Shown: positions 1-7,295 of the stretch, piece by piece
How positions within the stretch are numbered: position 1 is the first letter of the stretch
Layout of the letters: the number at the start of each line of letters is the position of its first letter
Assembly (NCBI GenBank): GCA_029907285.1
Contig: JARYMD010000188.1
Coordinates: forward strand, 1-8,361
Reading direction: 5' to 3'
DNA: 8,361 bases
DNA from: Verrucomicrobiota bacterium
GTDB lineage: Bacteria; Verrucomicrobiota; Verrucomicrobiia; Limisphaerales; J093
Program-made: the position numbers and the translations under genes
The notes under the pieces: generated by a model
What the model was told of the DNA's origin: nothing
What the model saw: the letters and a program-made list of their open reading frames with translations, nothing else
Databases searched by the model: none

Positions 1-109
1 TGCGCTTTTCCTGATCGTACACGGCGGGGCTTTCAAACCTGAGCCCTTGGTAATCAGGCTGAGTTCTGCGAATTGGCCTCATTGCAAATTCCGGCCCAAC
101 GATGTCCAT
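1..109 (-). CDS. Possible 5' end of a divergent gene leaving the window (weak)
   Basis: On the minus strand an ATG at 109-107 opens a frame with no stop down to the window edge (36 codons). A second in-frame ATG at 82-80 would give a 27-residue fragment starting MRPIRRTQPDYQG. I do not recognise the product. The stretch is too short for codon statistics, and the overlapping plus-strand frame is also open to the edge, so absence of stops means little. A gene here would be divergent from the S9 peptidase and would leave about 90 bp between the two starts for promoters. The sequence to the left of the window would settle it. Confidence 0.2.
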   Translation of the reverse strand, partial: MDIVGPEFAMRPIRRTQPDYQGLRFESPAVYDQEKR

Positions 110-199
110 GCGGCGGGATCGGGAAGCCTGAATTTGCAAGCATCCCGTGGCCAAAAGCGTTGTTTGCCAATGAGATTGCCAAAAGCTACCCTCCCACCC

Positions 200-2467
200 A
201 TGTCACAGGTCCGTTATTGGTCTGCTGTACTTGGTCTTTTTCTGTTGTTGTGTCAGCCGCCGATCCTGCGGTCCGACGATGAATCTTCCGACCGCACTTT
301 GCTGACCGTGGATCGGATTTTCGGAAAGGAGGAGTTCAAGACGCAGGATTGGGGACCCGCCGTGTGGCTCAAAAACGGTTCTGGCTACACGACACTCGAG
401 AAATCCGCGTCGGTCAAAGATGGCAAAGACATCGTGCGGTATGATCCTCAGTCGGGCCAACGCGAGGTTCTTGTCACTGCTTCAGACCTTGTGCCCCGTG
501 GCGAATCCCGCCCGCTCAAAATCGAAGACTACGCATGGTCCAATGACAATTCGAAGCTGCTCATTTTCACCAACACCAAACGCGTTTCGCGAAAGGAAAC
601 CCGCGGTGATTACTGGGTGTTCGACCTGAAAAGGCGGAGCCTGAAAAAGCTCGGAGGCAGCACCCCTCCTTCCACGATGATGCTTGCTGCGTTTTCGCCC
701 GACGGCCAACGCGTCGCCTACGTGTGCCAAAACAACCTTTTCGTCCAATCCCTCGACAACCTGCGGATCACTCAGCTTACATCGGACGGATGCGACAAGA
801 TCATCAACGGCACATCCGACTGGGTTTACGAGGAGGAGTTCGGTCTGCGGAACGGGTTTCGCTGGAGCCCCGACGGCAAATACATTGCTTACTGGCAGTT
901 CAACACCAAGGGGGTGCGTGAGTTCACGCTCATCAACAACACCGACACACTCTACCCGAAAATCACCACCTTCGCTTATCCAAAAGCCGGCGAAACCAAC
1001 TCAGCATGCCGCGTCGGCGTTGTCAGAGCCACCGGCGGCAAAACGCGCTGGTTCCACCCAAACACCGACTCAAGGAACCATTATATCCCGAGAATGGAAT
1101 GGTCGAAGGACGGCCGACACGTGGTCTTTCAGCATCTCAACCGGCTGCAGAACACCAACCTCCTCATCCAGGCCAACGTCAGAAACGGCAGGCTTCAGAC
1201 GCTCCTCATCGACCGGGATGACGCTTGGGTCGAGGTGGTCGAAGACTGGCATTGGATCGAGAACGGCCAGCGTTTCCTCTGGCTCAGTGAACGCGACGGC
1301 TGGCAGCACATCTATGCCGTGACCCGCGCAACCGGGCAAATCACGCTGCTGACCCCGGGTTCATACGACGCGATCCGCATCGCCGGCGTCGATGAAAAGC
1401 TGGGGTGCGTTTACTTCATCGCATCCCCAGACAACCCCACCCAGCGATACCTTTACCGCGCCCCACTCGACGGCAGCGGCCAGGTCGAGCGCGTCTCACC
1501 CGAAGACCAGCCCGGCACCCATTCCTACGAAATGTCACCGGATTGCCGCTGGGCGTTCCATACCCATTCGCGCTTTGGCCAGCCGCCGGTCATCGAATTG
1601 GTGCGGTTGCCGGAACACAAGGTTGTCCGTGTGCTTGTCGATAATGCCGAGCTGTCAGCCAAGTTGGCCGAGCTCAAACGTTGCCCCGGCGAATTCTTCC
1701 GCATCGACATTGGCAATGGCGTGCAGTTGGACGCATGGTGCATCAAACCGCCAGACTTTGACCCCTCGAAACGTTATCCGCTGCTTGTTCATGTGTACGG
1801 CGAGCCAGCAGGAACAACAGTTGCAGACGTCTGGGGAGGCGAAAATTATCCCTGGCACACCATGCTCGCACAGCAAGGCTACGTCGTGATGAGCATCGAC
1901 AACCGCGGCACTGCCACGCCCCGCGGGCGCGATTGGCGAAAAAGCATCTACCGGCAAATCGGCATTCTCGCCTCGGCCGATCAGGCAGCGGCCACGCGGG
2001 AAATCCTTCGGAACCGGCCGTATCTGGACCCAGCGCGGGTTGGCATCTGGGGCTGGAGCGGCGGCGGCTCGATGAGCCTCAATGCCATCTTCCGTTATCC
2101 TGATCTCTACCAGACCGCCATTGCAATTGCTTTTGTGGCCGATGAGCGTTTGTACGACACAATCTACCAGGAGCGTTACATGGGATTGCCAAGGGACAAC
2201 GAGACCGGCTACCGGAACGGTTCGCCCATTGCCTTCGCGCACCAATTGAAAGGGAATCTCCTGCTTGTACATGGCACCGGCGACGACAATTGCCACTACC
2301 AAAATTGCGAGCTGCTGATCAATGAGCTTATCAAGCAACACAAGCAGTTCTCAGTCATGCCCTATCCAAACCGCACCCACGCAATCAGGGAAGGCGACAA
2401 CACAAGGCGCCATCTTTTCGAAACGATGACGCGATATCTGCATGAGAAGTTGCCCGCGATGCCTTGA
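200..2467 (+). CDS. Secreted DPP IV-like S9 family serine peptidase
   Basis: A 755-residue prolyl oligopeptidase family protein (S9B, dipeptidyl peptidase IV-like). Enzymes of this family remove N-terminal dipeptides, usually after proline or alanine, from peptides in the periplasm. Residues 1 to about 25 form a signal peptide (YWSAVLGLFLLLC core). A beta-propeller domain follows, containing DWVYEEEF (207-214), whose Glu pair anchors the substrate N-terminus in DPP IV. The C-terminal alpha/beta hydrolase carries Tyr533 (VYGEP, oxyanion position), the nucleophile Ser620 in GWSGGG, Tyr652 and Tyr656 in LYDTIYQERYMG, Asp695 in HGTGDDN and His727 in RTHAI. All catalytic elements are present, so it should be active. 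DPP IV itself has GWSYGG; the Gly variant is common in bacterial relatives. The frame is open to the window edge, and in-frame starts exist at 47 (TTG) and 170 (ATG). I chose the ATG at 200 because it places the signal peptide at the N-terminus; no start has a clear ribosome site. The exact substrate is unknown. Confidence 0.9.
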   Translation: MSQVRYWSAVLGLFLLLCQPPILRSDDESSDRTLLTVDRIFGKEEFKTQDWGPAVWLKNGSGYTTLEKSASVKDGKDIVRYDPQSGQREVLVTASDLVPRGESRPLKIEDYAWSNDNSKLLIFTNTKRVSRKETRGDYWVFDLKRRSLKKLGGSTPPSTMMLAAFSPDGQRVAYVCQNNLFVQSLDNLRITQLTSDGCDKIINGTSDWVYEEEFGLRNGFRWSPDGKYIAYWQFNTKGVREFTLINNTDTLYPKITTFAYPKAGETNSACRVGVVRATGGKTRWFHPNTDSRNHYIPRMEWSKDGRHVVFQHLNRLQNTNLLIQANVRNGRLQTLLIDRDDAWVEVVEDWHWIENGQRFLWLSERDGWQHIYAVTRATGQITLLTPGSYDAIRIAGVDEKLGCVYFIASPDNPTQRYLYRAPLDGSGQVERVSPEDQPGTHSYEMSPDCRWAFHTHSRFGQPPVIELVRLPEHKVVRVLVDNAELSAKLAELKRCPGEFFRIDIGNGVQLDAWCIKPPDFDPSKRYPLLVHVYGEPAGTTVADVWGGENYPWHTMLAQQGYVVMSIDNRGTATPRGRDWRKSIYRQIGILASADQAAATREILRNRPYLDPARVGIWGWSGGGSMSLNAIFRYPDLYQTAIAIAFVADERLYDTIYQERYMGLPRDNETGYRNGSPIAFAHQLKGNLLLVHGTGDDNCHYQNCELLINELIKQHKQFSVMPYPNRTHAIREGDNTRRHLFETMTRYLHEKLPAMP

Positions 2468-2623
2468 TGCACGGCAGTGATCCTTCACATAAAGCATCGC
2501 AATGACCTGTCAAACAGGAATCCTTGGTTCGCATTTTTTCCAGCCCGGCGCAGCCGGAACCAGAGTTGCCTGAGGTGCACCGAGCCAACGGCCGCACCCC
2601 CTGACCGATTCTTGAATAGCACG
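2468..2623. other. Convergent intergenic gap
   Basis: A 156 bp gap between the 3' ends of the peptidase and propeller genes. It contains two 5 bp stems with 3-base loops: cctgt-caa-acagg at 2506-2518 and ccggc-gca-gccgg at 2545-2557. A run of six T lies at 2534-2539. The T run is not directly after either hairpin on the plus strand, and the A-run equivalent on the minus strand is in the wrong sense for an intrinsic terminator. I therefore see no standard terminator for either gene. Confidence 0.5.
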
Positions 2624-3976
2624 TCAAGGTGTTGACGCTGCAACTGAATATAACCGTTTGTTTGTCCGGATAAACAGTTGCCCATGGGCCATGGCAACCG
2701 ACGACCGGATTCGATCTTCGTCACCGTCGCCCATCGGAACATTGGCCAGCGTTTCCCCAGTGTTCGCATCCAACACTGCCACGTCGCCCCGGAAATTAAC
2801 GGTATATATCCGCCCCGCGCCACCCGTCGGCGAGGCTTCGTACTTGGCCTTACCTGGAAGCGACACCGTCCATTTGGGTTTTCCGGTCTTGGGATCGACG
2901 CGTGACAACATGCCGCGAAGATCGTTCAACACGAAAAAGTCACCCATGTAAAACAACGGCGTTGGCACGTCACTTGACAGTTCACGATGCGACTCGGTCG
3001 TCCACTGAACCCAGCTCTGATCAAGGACGCCCAAACCACCCATCTTCACAGCGTAAACCGGCGCGCCTTTTGGTGCACAGACCAGAATCACATCCACCCC
3101 CGACACCGGGCTCGGAACTAGCCGCCAATGACCGAACCGTCTCGGGTTCCATGTGCCCCACCGCCACAATTCCTTGCCTGTGTCAAACGCGTGCCCGGTC
3201 AAACAATCGCCTCCGGCAATGACCAGCTCGCCCCGCCCCTCCGCGAATATCGGGATCGGCGTCGAGTAAGCCTCGCGGGCTTCAGCAACAGCTTCAGTCG
3301 GCCGGGTCTGCTTCCAAATCGTTTTCCCGGTGGTGACATCAATGGCCAGCACGAAAGACTCAATCGGGCCTTCCTTCCGACCGCGGCCGCCGACCGGCAC
3401 GTCGCGCTGCAATACCTGCATGTAAAGACGGCCATCGATCAAGGTCGGACTCGACGAAAACGTGAACAGAAACGCAAATTCACCGTAGTCCGTCTGGAGG
3501 TTTCTGGCCCACAGTTTCTGACCGCTGAAATCGAAGGCGACCAGATCGCCGTTTCCATAAAAAAACACAACCGTTTTACCGTCGGTAGTGGGCGACGGCG
3601 ATGCGTAGTTGCTGAGCCGGTCTTTCGCGAACGCATCGGCAATCTTGTGTTGCCACAAGACCTTGCCTGATTTCCTGTCGATTGCCATTGCTTTGAGTGT
3701 CTGCTCCCCAGCGTCGGTCGTTGAAATGAAAACCTTGTCACCCCACACAATCGGAGTGGCCGCAGACGGCCCCGGCAAATCGACGGCCCAAGCGATATTA
3801 TCCGACCTCGACCAACTGGTTGGGAGGTTGGTTTCATCAGAGGATCCATTGAACAATGGCCCGCGCCAATGCGGCCAGTCCCCAGCCACTGATTCAAACA
3901 ACAACCCAAACAAACACAGCCCAATGCACAATCTGGCGATCCAACTTCCAATCCCTTGTTCCGGTTCGTTCGTCAT
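2624..3976 (-). CDS. Secreted PQQ-like beta-propeller repeat protein
   Basis: A 450-residue exported protein of the PQQ-binding-like beta-propeller (quinoprotein dehydrogenase-like) superfamily. Residues 1 to about 32 are a signal peptide (LCIGLCLFGLLFESVAG core). The mature part opens with DWPHWRGPLFNG, typical of the large propeller families of Planctomycetota and Verrucomicrobiota. Blade signatures recur: AIDRKSGKVLW (98-108), AFDFSGQKLW (147-156), AIDVTTGKTIW (211-221), AFDTGKELW (263-271), RVDPKTGKPKW (359-369) and VLDANTGETL (401-410). These are the W-docking-type repeats of a 6-8 bladed propeller. I see no cytochrome c CxxCH motif, so an electron-transferring dehydrogenase is not supported. 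Function is unassigned; members are usually annotated only by fold. The ATG at 3976 puts the signal peptide first, but no good ribosome site precedes it. It converges with the S9 peptidase gene and is divergent from the redoxin gene. Confidence 0.88.
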   Translation of the reverse strand: MTNEPEQGIGSWIARLCIGLCLFGLLFESVAGDWPHWRGPLFNGSSDETNLPTSWSRSDNIAWAVDLPGPSAATPIVWGDKVFISTTDAGEQTLKAMAIDRKSGKVLWQHKIADAFAKDRLSNYASPSPTTDGKTVVFFYGNGDLVAFDFSGQKLWARNLQTDYGEFAFLFTFSSSPTLIDGRLYMQVLQRDVPVGGRGRKEGPIESFVLAIDVTTGKTIWKQTRPTEAVAEAREAYSTPIPIFAEGRGELVIAGGDCLTGHAFDTGKELWRWGTWNPRRFGHWRLVPSPVSGVDVILVCAPKGAPVYAVKMGGLGVLDQSWVQWTTESHRELSSDVPTPLFYMGDFFVLNDLRGMLSRVDPKTGKPKWTVSLPGKAKYEASPTGGAGRIYTVNFRGDVAVLDANTGETLANVPMGDGDEDRIRSSVAMAHGQLFIRTNKRLYSVAASTP

Positions 3977-4234
3977 GCAGCCAGAATACCCACAAATTCA
4001 AGTCTTGACTATTCCAAACAGGCGCCAGCCCGGGAATTTCTCCGGGTTGCCGACCCAAAACACCCAAAGGTTCGCTCTGCCGGGATTTCCGGGCCTTTGA
4101 ACATCGAGCCTGGCACTGTAACAACACACACCTGAATGAGGCCGAGCCCCCGCTGAATGCCGCGCTCTTGACTTGTCAGAGCAACGGCCGTCCGGCACGC
4201 TCAGAGGACGTAATGCGCAAATGTGCTTGATAAT
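3977..4234. promoter_or_regulatory. Divergent intergenic region, presumed promoters for propeller and redoxin genes
   Basis: A 258 bp region between two divergent starts, so it must hold the promoter of each unless one is transcribed from inside the other gene. TTGACT occurs at 4005-4010 and again at 4168-4173 on the plus strand, but neither has a recognisable -10 box about 17 bp downstream. On the minus strand TATTCT (3988-3983) resembles a -10 box but sits only about 7 bp before the start codon. A GAGGA at 4204-4208 is too far (26 bases) from the ATG at 4235 to serve as a good ribosome site. No operator can be named. Confidence 0.4.
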
Positions 4235-5350
4235 ATGAAACCAATCCTTGCAATTGCGGTTTTTTTGGCAGCAGTGGCAAATGCGATATCGTCGGATGCA
4301 CAGCCCCCTACCCTGAAGATTGGGGCGCAAGCGCCGGGCTTCGATCTGCCGGGCGTTGACGGCCGGAACTGGCGGCTCGGTGATTTCTCCACGGCAAAAG
4401 TGTTGGTCGTCGTCTTTACGTGCAACCATTGCCCCACCGCACAGTATTACGAGGAGCGTTTGAAACAGTTCACCGCCGATTACAAAGACAAGGGCGTCGC
4501 TGTCGTCGCAATCTCGCCAAATGACCCCCAATCAGTCCGGCTCGACGAGCTTGGCTGGACCGATCTGGGCGATTCATTCGCCGAAATGAAAATCCGTGCC
4601 CGTGACCGCGAGTTCAATTTCCCTTACCTGTACGACGGCGATGCGGAAACGGTTTCCCGCGCGTACGGCCCGGTGGCAACACCGCACGTTTTCGTCTTCG
4701 ACGCCCAGCGAAAGCTCCAATACCAGGGCCGCATAGACGATTCCGAACGGCCGCAGAGCGTGCGCGTCCGCTACCTCCGCGACGTGGTTGATGCCCTCTT
4801 GGCCGGCAAACAACCACCCCACACTTCAACCAGACCTGTCGGTTGCTCCATCAAATGGGCAGGCAAAGCCGACGCCGTTAAGGAGTACATGGAGAAGCTG
4901 GCATCTGAACCGGTCACGGTTTCTCTCGCCGACGAAACCACATTGAAGGCCCTCCGAGCCGGCAACCCGGAAAAGTTCCGGCTGGTGAATTTCTGGGCAA
5001 CATGGTGCCCGCCGTGCGTGGTCGAGTTCCCGGAACTGGTGACAATCAATCGAATGTACCGACATCGCGACTTCGAGCTCGTCACCGTGTCCGTCAACCG
5101 GCCCGACGAACAGGCACAGGTCCTCGAGTTCCTCAAAAAACAACAGGCATCAAACCGCAACCTGCTGTTCGCCTCCACCGAACGCGACAAGCTCATTGAA
5201 GCGTTTGACCCCGCATGGCCCGGGCACGTGCCGTTTACAGTCTTGATATCGCCCGAAGGCAAGATGATCGTCCGCCAGCTCGGGTCCATAAACCCTCTCG
5301 CCTTGCGACGCGCCATACAAAAGGCACTCAACGAACGCAAGCCGTGGTGA
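4235..5350 (+). CDS. Exported two-domain thiol-disulfide protein: redoxin (AhpC/TSA type) fused to TlpA-like thioredoxin
   Basis: A 371-residue protein with a signal peptide (MKPILAIAVFLAAVANA, probable cleavage after Ala17). It should act outside the cytoplasm in thiol-disulfide exchange or peroxide handling. Domain 1 (about 28-190) is a redoxin of the AhpC/TSA-thioredoxin superfamily with the Cys pair C63-N-H-C66 followed by Pro. It ends in GCSIKW (203-208), a Cys-containing tail that I associate with this family in planctomycetes and relatives. Domain 2 (about 215-371) is TlpA-like, with FWATWCPPC giving C258 and C261. The cis-Pro loop is probably HVPFTVLISPEGK. Both CxxC motifs are intact, so an internal electron relay between the domains is possible; that is inference. 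An in-frame GTG at 4223 would add four residues; the ATG at 4235 gives a cleaner signal peptide. The gene ends 65 bp before grpE on the same strand, so read-through into grpE is possible. Confidence 0.88.
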   Translation: MKPILAIAVFLAAVANAISSDAQPPTLKIGAQAPGFDLPGVDGRNWRLGDFSTAKVLVVVFTCNHCPTAQYYEERLKQFTADYKDKGVAVVAISPNDPQSVRLDELGWTDLGDSFAEMKIRARDREFNFPYLYDGDAETVSRAYGPVATPHVFVFDAQRKLQYQGRIDDSERPQSVRVRYLRDVVDALLAGKQPPHTSTRPVGCSIKWAGKADAVKEYMEKLASEPVTVSLADETTLKALRAGNPEKFRLVNFWATWCPPCVVEFPELVTINRMYRHRDFELVTVSVNRPDEQAQVLEFLKKQQASNRNLLFASTERDKLIEAFDPAWPGHVPFTVLISPEGKMIVRQLGSINPLALRRAIQKALNERKPW

Positions 5351-5402
5351 GCGCAGTTGCACACACCAGCCTGACTGTGTAGATTTGGCTTTCTGATTTG
5401 GC

Positions 5403-5406
5403 AGGA
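5403..5406 (+). promoter_or_regulatory. Ribosome binding site of grpE
   Basis: AGGA ends nine bases before the ATG at 5416. It supports this start over the in-frame TTG at 5398, which lies upstream of the site. Confidence 0.5.
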
Positions 5407-5415
5407 TATCACCGT

Positions 5416-6078
5416 ATGAGAAATCAAACAGAGCCAAACAATACCAACAACAAAACCGGTCCCGCTGAAAATGCGGCGACCGAGGCAAAGTTCGACGTCA
5501 GCGGCGCGGAGACCCAAGCAACCGAAACCGCCCAGCAAAAGAATGCTGACTCCGACTCCGCCGAACTCCCTACCATGCCGGCTTTGTCCCCGGAGGAAGC
5601 CGCTGAATTGCGCGCAAAAGCAAGAGAGGCCGAGGAAAATTATGACCGTTACTTGCGCGCACTCGCCGAGCTCGAAAACTACCGAAAACGCGTCGCTCGC
5701 GAGCGTGAAGAGGCTGAAAAGTATCGTCATGAGCCGTTGCTTCGAGAGTTGCTCCCGGTCCTTGACGGACTGGACATGGCCTTCGCAGTTCAAGCAACTT
5801 CATCCGACCGCGCCTTCGAGGCGCTGAAAGCAGGCGTGGCGATGATCAGCCAGCAACTAAGAAACGTCCTCCGCCAGGCCGGACTCGAGGAAATCGACGC
5901 TCTCGGCAAGGTTTTTGATCCACGGTTGCACGAGGCCGTCGAGCACAAGGAAACAGCGGACGCAGAAGACGGACATGTCATCCAACAGCTCCGCAAAGGT
6001 TACAAGTACCGTGATCGGCTGCTTCGACCGGCAACCGTCGTCGTCGCCAAAAAAGCATCCGAACCAAAAACAACCTGA
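5416..6078 (+). CDS. grpE: GrpE, nucleotide exchange factor of DnaK
   Basis: A 220-residue cytoplasmic co-chaperone that releases ADP from DnaK and so resets the Hsp70 folding cycle. Residues 1-55 are a polar, low-complexity tail rich in N, T, A and E. A long helix follows (about 60-110), including YDRYLRALAELENYRKRVARE, which is the GrpE dimerising coiled coil. The four-helix-bundle and beta-wing region follows, with LLPVLDGLDMAF (112-123), GLEEID (156-161), FDPRLHEAV (167-175) and the C-terminal signature GYKYRDRLLRPATVVVAKK (195-213). Length is normal. dnaJ begins 30 bp downstream, so the two are probably co-transcribed. The 65 bp upstream region holds a poor promoter candidate (TTGCAC 5357-5362, 17 bp, TAGATT 5380-5385) and no CIRCE inverted repeat, so HrcA control is not visible here. 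Confidence 0.95.
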   Translation: MRNQTEPNNTNNKTGPAENAATEAKFDVSGAETQATETAQQKNADSDSAELPTMPALSPEEAAELRAKAREAEENYDRYLRALAELENYRKRVAREREEAEKYRHEPLLRELLPVLDGLDMAFAVQATSSDRAFEALKAGVAMISQQLRNVLRQAGLEEIDALGKVFDPRLHEAVEHKETADAEDGHVIQQLRKGYKYRDRLLRPATVVVAKKASEPKTT

Positions 6079-6108
6079 TTCGCGCCCAGTCAGAAGCGCC
6101 GGTTTATC

Positions 6109-7260
6109 ATGGCCAAACGCGACTATTACGAGGTTCTTGGCGTGGACCGCAACGCCAGTGATGAGGAAATCAAGAAGGCTTATCGCAAGCTGGCGCTCAA
6201 GTACCACCCGGATAAAAACCCCGGCGACAAACAGGCCGAGGAAAAGTTCAAAGAGGTCGGCGAAGCGTATGAGGTCCTGTCAGACCCCCAAAAACGCGCC
6301 GCCTATGACAGATACGGCCACGCCGCATTCGATCCCCGCGCCCGCGCAGGCGCAGGCGCATGGGACACCCAAACCGCCGGATTCGGCGGGTTCCACGATC
6401 CGTTCGAAATCTTCAGAGAGGTCTTTGGCGCAGGCAGCATTTTCGAGAGTTTCTTCGGAATCGAATCTGACGACCCCACACAACCACAGCGCGGAGATGA
6501 CCTCAGATTCGACCTCGAAATCACGCTCGAAGAAGCAGCCAGAGGATGCGAAAAGGAAATCTCCATAAAACGCGCTCAGTTATGCGACGTATGCAAAGGC
6601 ACTGGCGCAGAGCCCGGCTCCAGACTCAAAACATGCCCAACCTGCGGCGGACGACGGCAGGTGGTCGCTTCCCGCGGTTTCATCAGCATTCGACAGACCT
6701 GCCCCAAATGCGGCGGTGCCGGACGCGTCATCGACAAGCCGTGTCACGCATGCCATGCCTCAGGCCTGCAAGAGAAACCCGCCAAAATCAAAGTCAGAAT
6801 CCCACCCGGAGTTGACACCGGCACCCGCTTGCGCTCAGTCGGAAACGGCGAAGGCGGAAGAAACGGCGGCCCCAGCGGCGACCTCTACGTCGTCCTTCAC
6901 GTCCGCCCACACGATATTTTCAGGCGCGACGGAGACGATCTCTTGTGCGATGTGCCGATAAGTTTTCCACAGGCTGCTTTGGGCGCAGACATCGAAGTGC
7001 CAACACTCGACGGCCCGGCGCAGATCAGAATCCCGCCCGGCACTCAGAACGGCACGGTTTTCCGTTTGAAAGGAAAAGGCCTGCGCAACCTCGAAGGCTA
7101 TGGCCATGGCGACCTCCGCGTCCGCGTGTACATCGAAGTGCCAACCCGGCTCAACAGCGCCCAGCGCGCCAAATTGGAGGAGTTCGCCGCCCTTTGCGAC
7201 CAGAATGTTCACCCGCAAAGCAAGAGTTTCTTCGAGCGCGCAAAAGAGTTCTTCCGTTGA
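6109..7260 (+). CDS. dnaJ: DnaJ (Hsp40) co-chaperone
   Basis: A 383-residue type I J-protein that delivers unfolded clients to DnaK and stimulates its ATPase. The J domain spans 1 to about 70, with the essential HPD at 33-35. The Gly/Phe-rich segment (about 75-125, including FGGFHDPFEIF and FESFFG) is short. The zinc-binding region has four CxxC pairs: C159/C162 (CDVCKGTG), C176/C179 (CPTCGGRR), C198/C201 (CPKCGGAG) and C212/C215 (CHACHASG). All eight Cys are kept, but repeats 2 and 4 depart from the CxxCxGxG consensus after the second Cys. Two client-binding beta domains follow (about 220-345, with IKVRIPPGVDTGTRLR and IRIPPGTQNGTVFRLKGKG). A helical C-terminus ends in FFERAKEFFR. The start fits the canonical MAKRDYYEVLGV N-terminus, though no strong ribosome site precedes it; translational coupling to grpE is possible. 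Confidence 0.97.
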   Translation: MAKRDYYEVLGVDRNASDEEIKKAYRKLALKYHPDKNPGDKQAEEKFKEVGEAYEVLSDPQKRAAYDRYGHAAFDPRARAGAGAWDTQTAGFGGFHDPFEIFREVFGAGSIFESFFGIESDDPTQPQRGDDLRFDLEITLEEAARGCEKEISIKRAQLCDVCKGTGAEPGSRLKTCPTCGGRRQVVASRGFISIRQTCPKCGGAGRVIDKPCHACHASGLQEKPAKIKVRIPPGVDTGTRLRSVGNGEGGRNGGPSGDLYVVLHVRPHDIFRRDGDDLLCDVPISFPQAALGADIEVPTLDGPAQIRIPPGTQNGTVFRLKGKGLRNLEGYGHGDLRVRVYIEVPTRLNSAQRAKLEEFAALCDQNVHPQSKSFFERAKEFFR

Positions 7261-7284
7261 CCGACCTTGCGCTCACGGCATCTC

Positions 7285-7290
7285 AAGGGA
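7285..7290 (+). promoter_or_regulatory. Ribosome binding site of rsmE
   Basis: AAGGGA ends five bases before the ATG at 7296 and lies just beyond the dnaJ stop. It fixes the rsmE start. The frame runs open far upstream into dnaJ, but that upstream part is only a shadow of dnaJ. Confidence 0.6.
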
Positions 7291-7295
7291 ATCAC

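Noticed and set aside
1655..2341. 228-codon minus-strand frame inside the S9 peptidase
   Set aside because: It is antisense to the catalytic domain, whose motifs are clearly coding on the plus strand. Its translation resembles no protein family.
2506..2557. Terminator between the convergent genes
   Set aside because: Both stems are only 5 bp, and the T6 run at 2534-2539 is not adjacent downstream of a stem in the correct orientation for either gene.
4021..4055. Inverted near-repeat of the redoxin coding segment at 4960-4985 (shared cggcaacccgga)
   Set aside because: Only 12 bases match exactly before the alignment breaks down. Matches of that length are expected by chance in a window of this size.
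4110..4125. Sigma-54 type -24/-12 promoter starting at tggcac
   Set aside because: The -24 half fits, but the -12 position reads caac instead of TTGC.
5351..5415. CIRCE or sigma-32 type heat-shock control element before grpE
   Set aside because: No TTAGCACTC-N9-GAGTGCTAA inverted repeat and no CCCCATNT-like -10 box are present.
4771..5793. 340-codon open frame on the minus strand across the redoxin 3' end and the grpE 5' half
   Set aside because: It lies antisense to two well-identified genes, spans their intergenic gap, and its translation is Ser/Cys/Arg-rich with no recognisable domain. High GC at third positions removes stops on the opposite strand.
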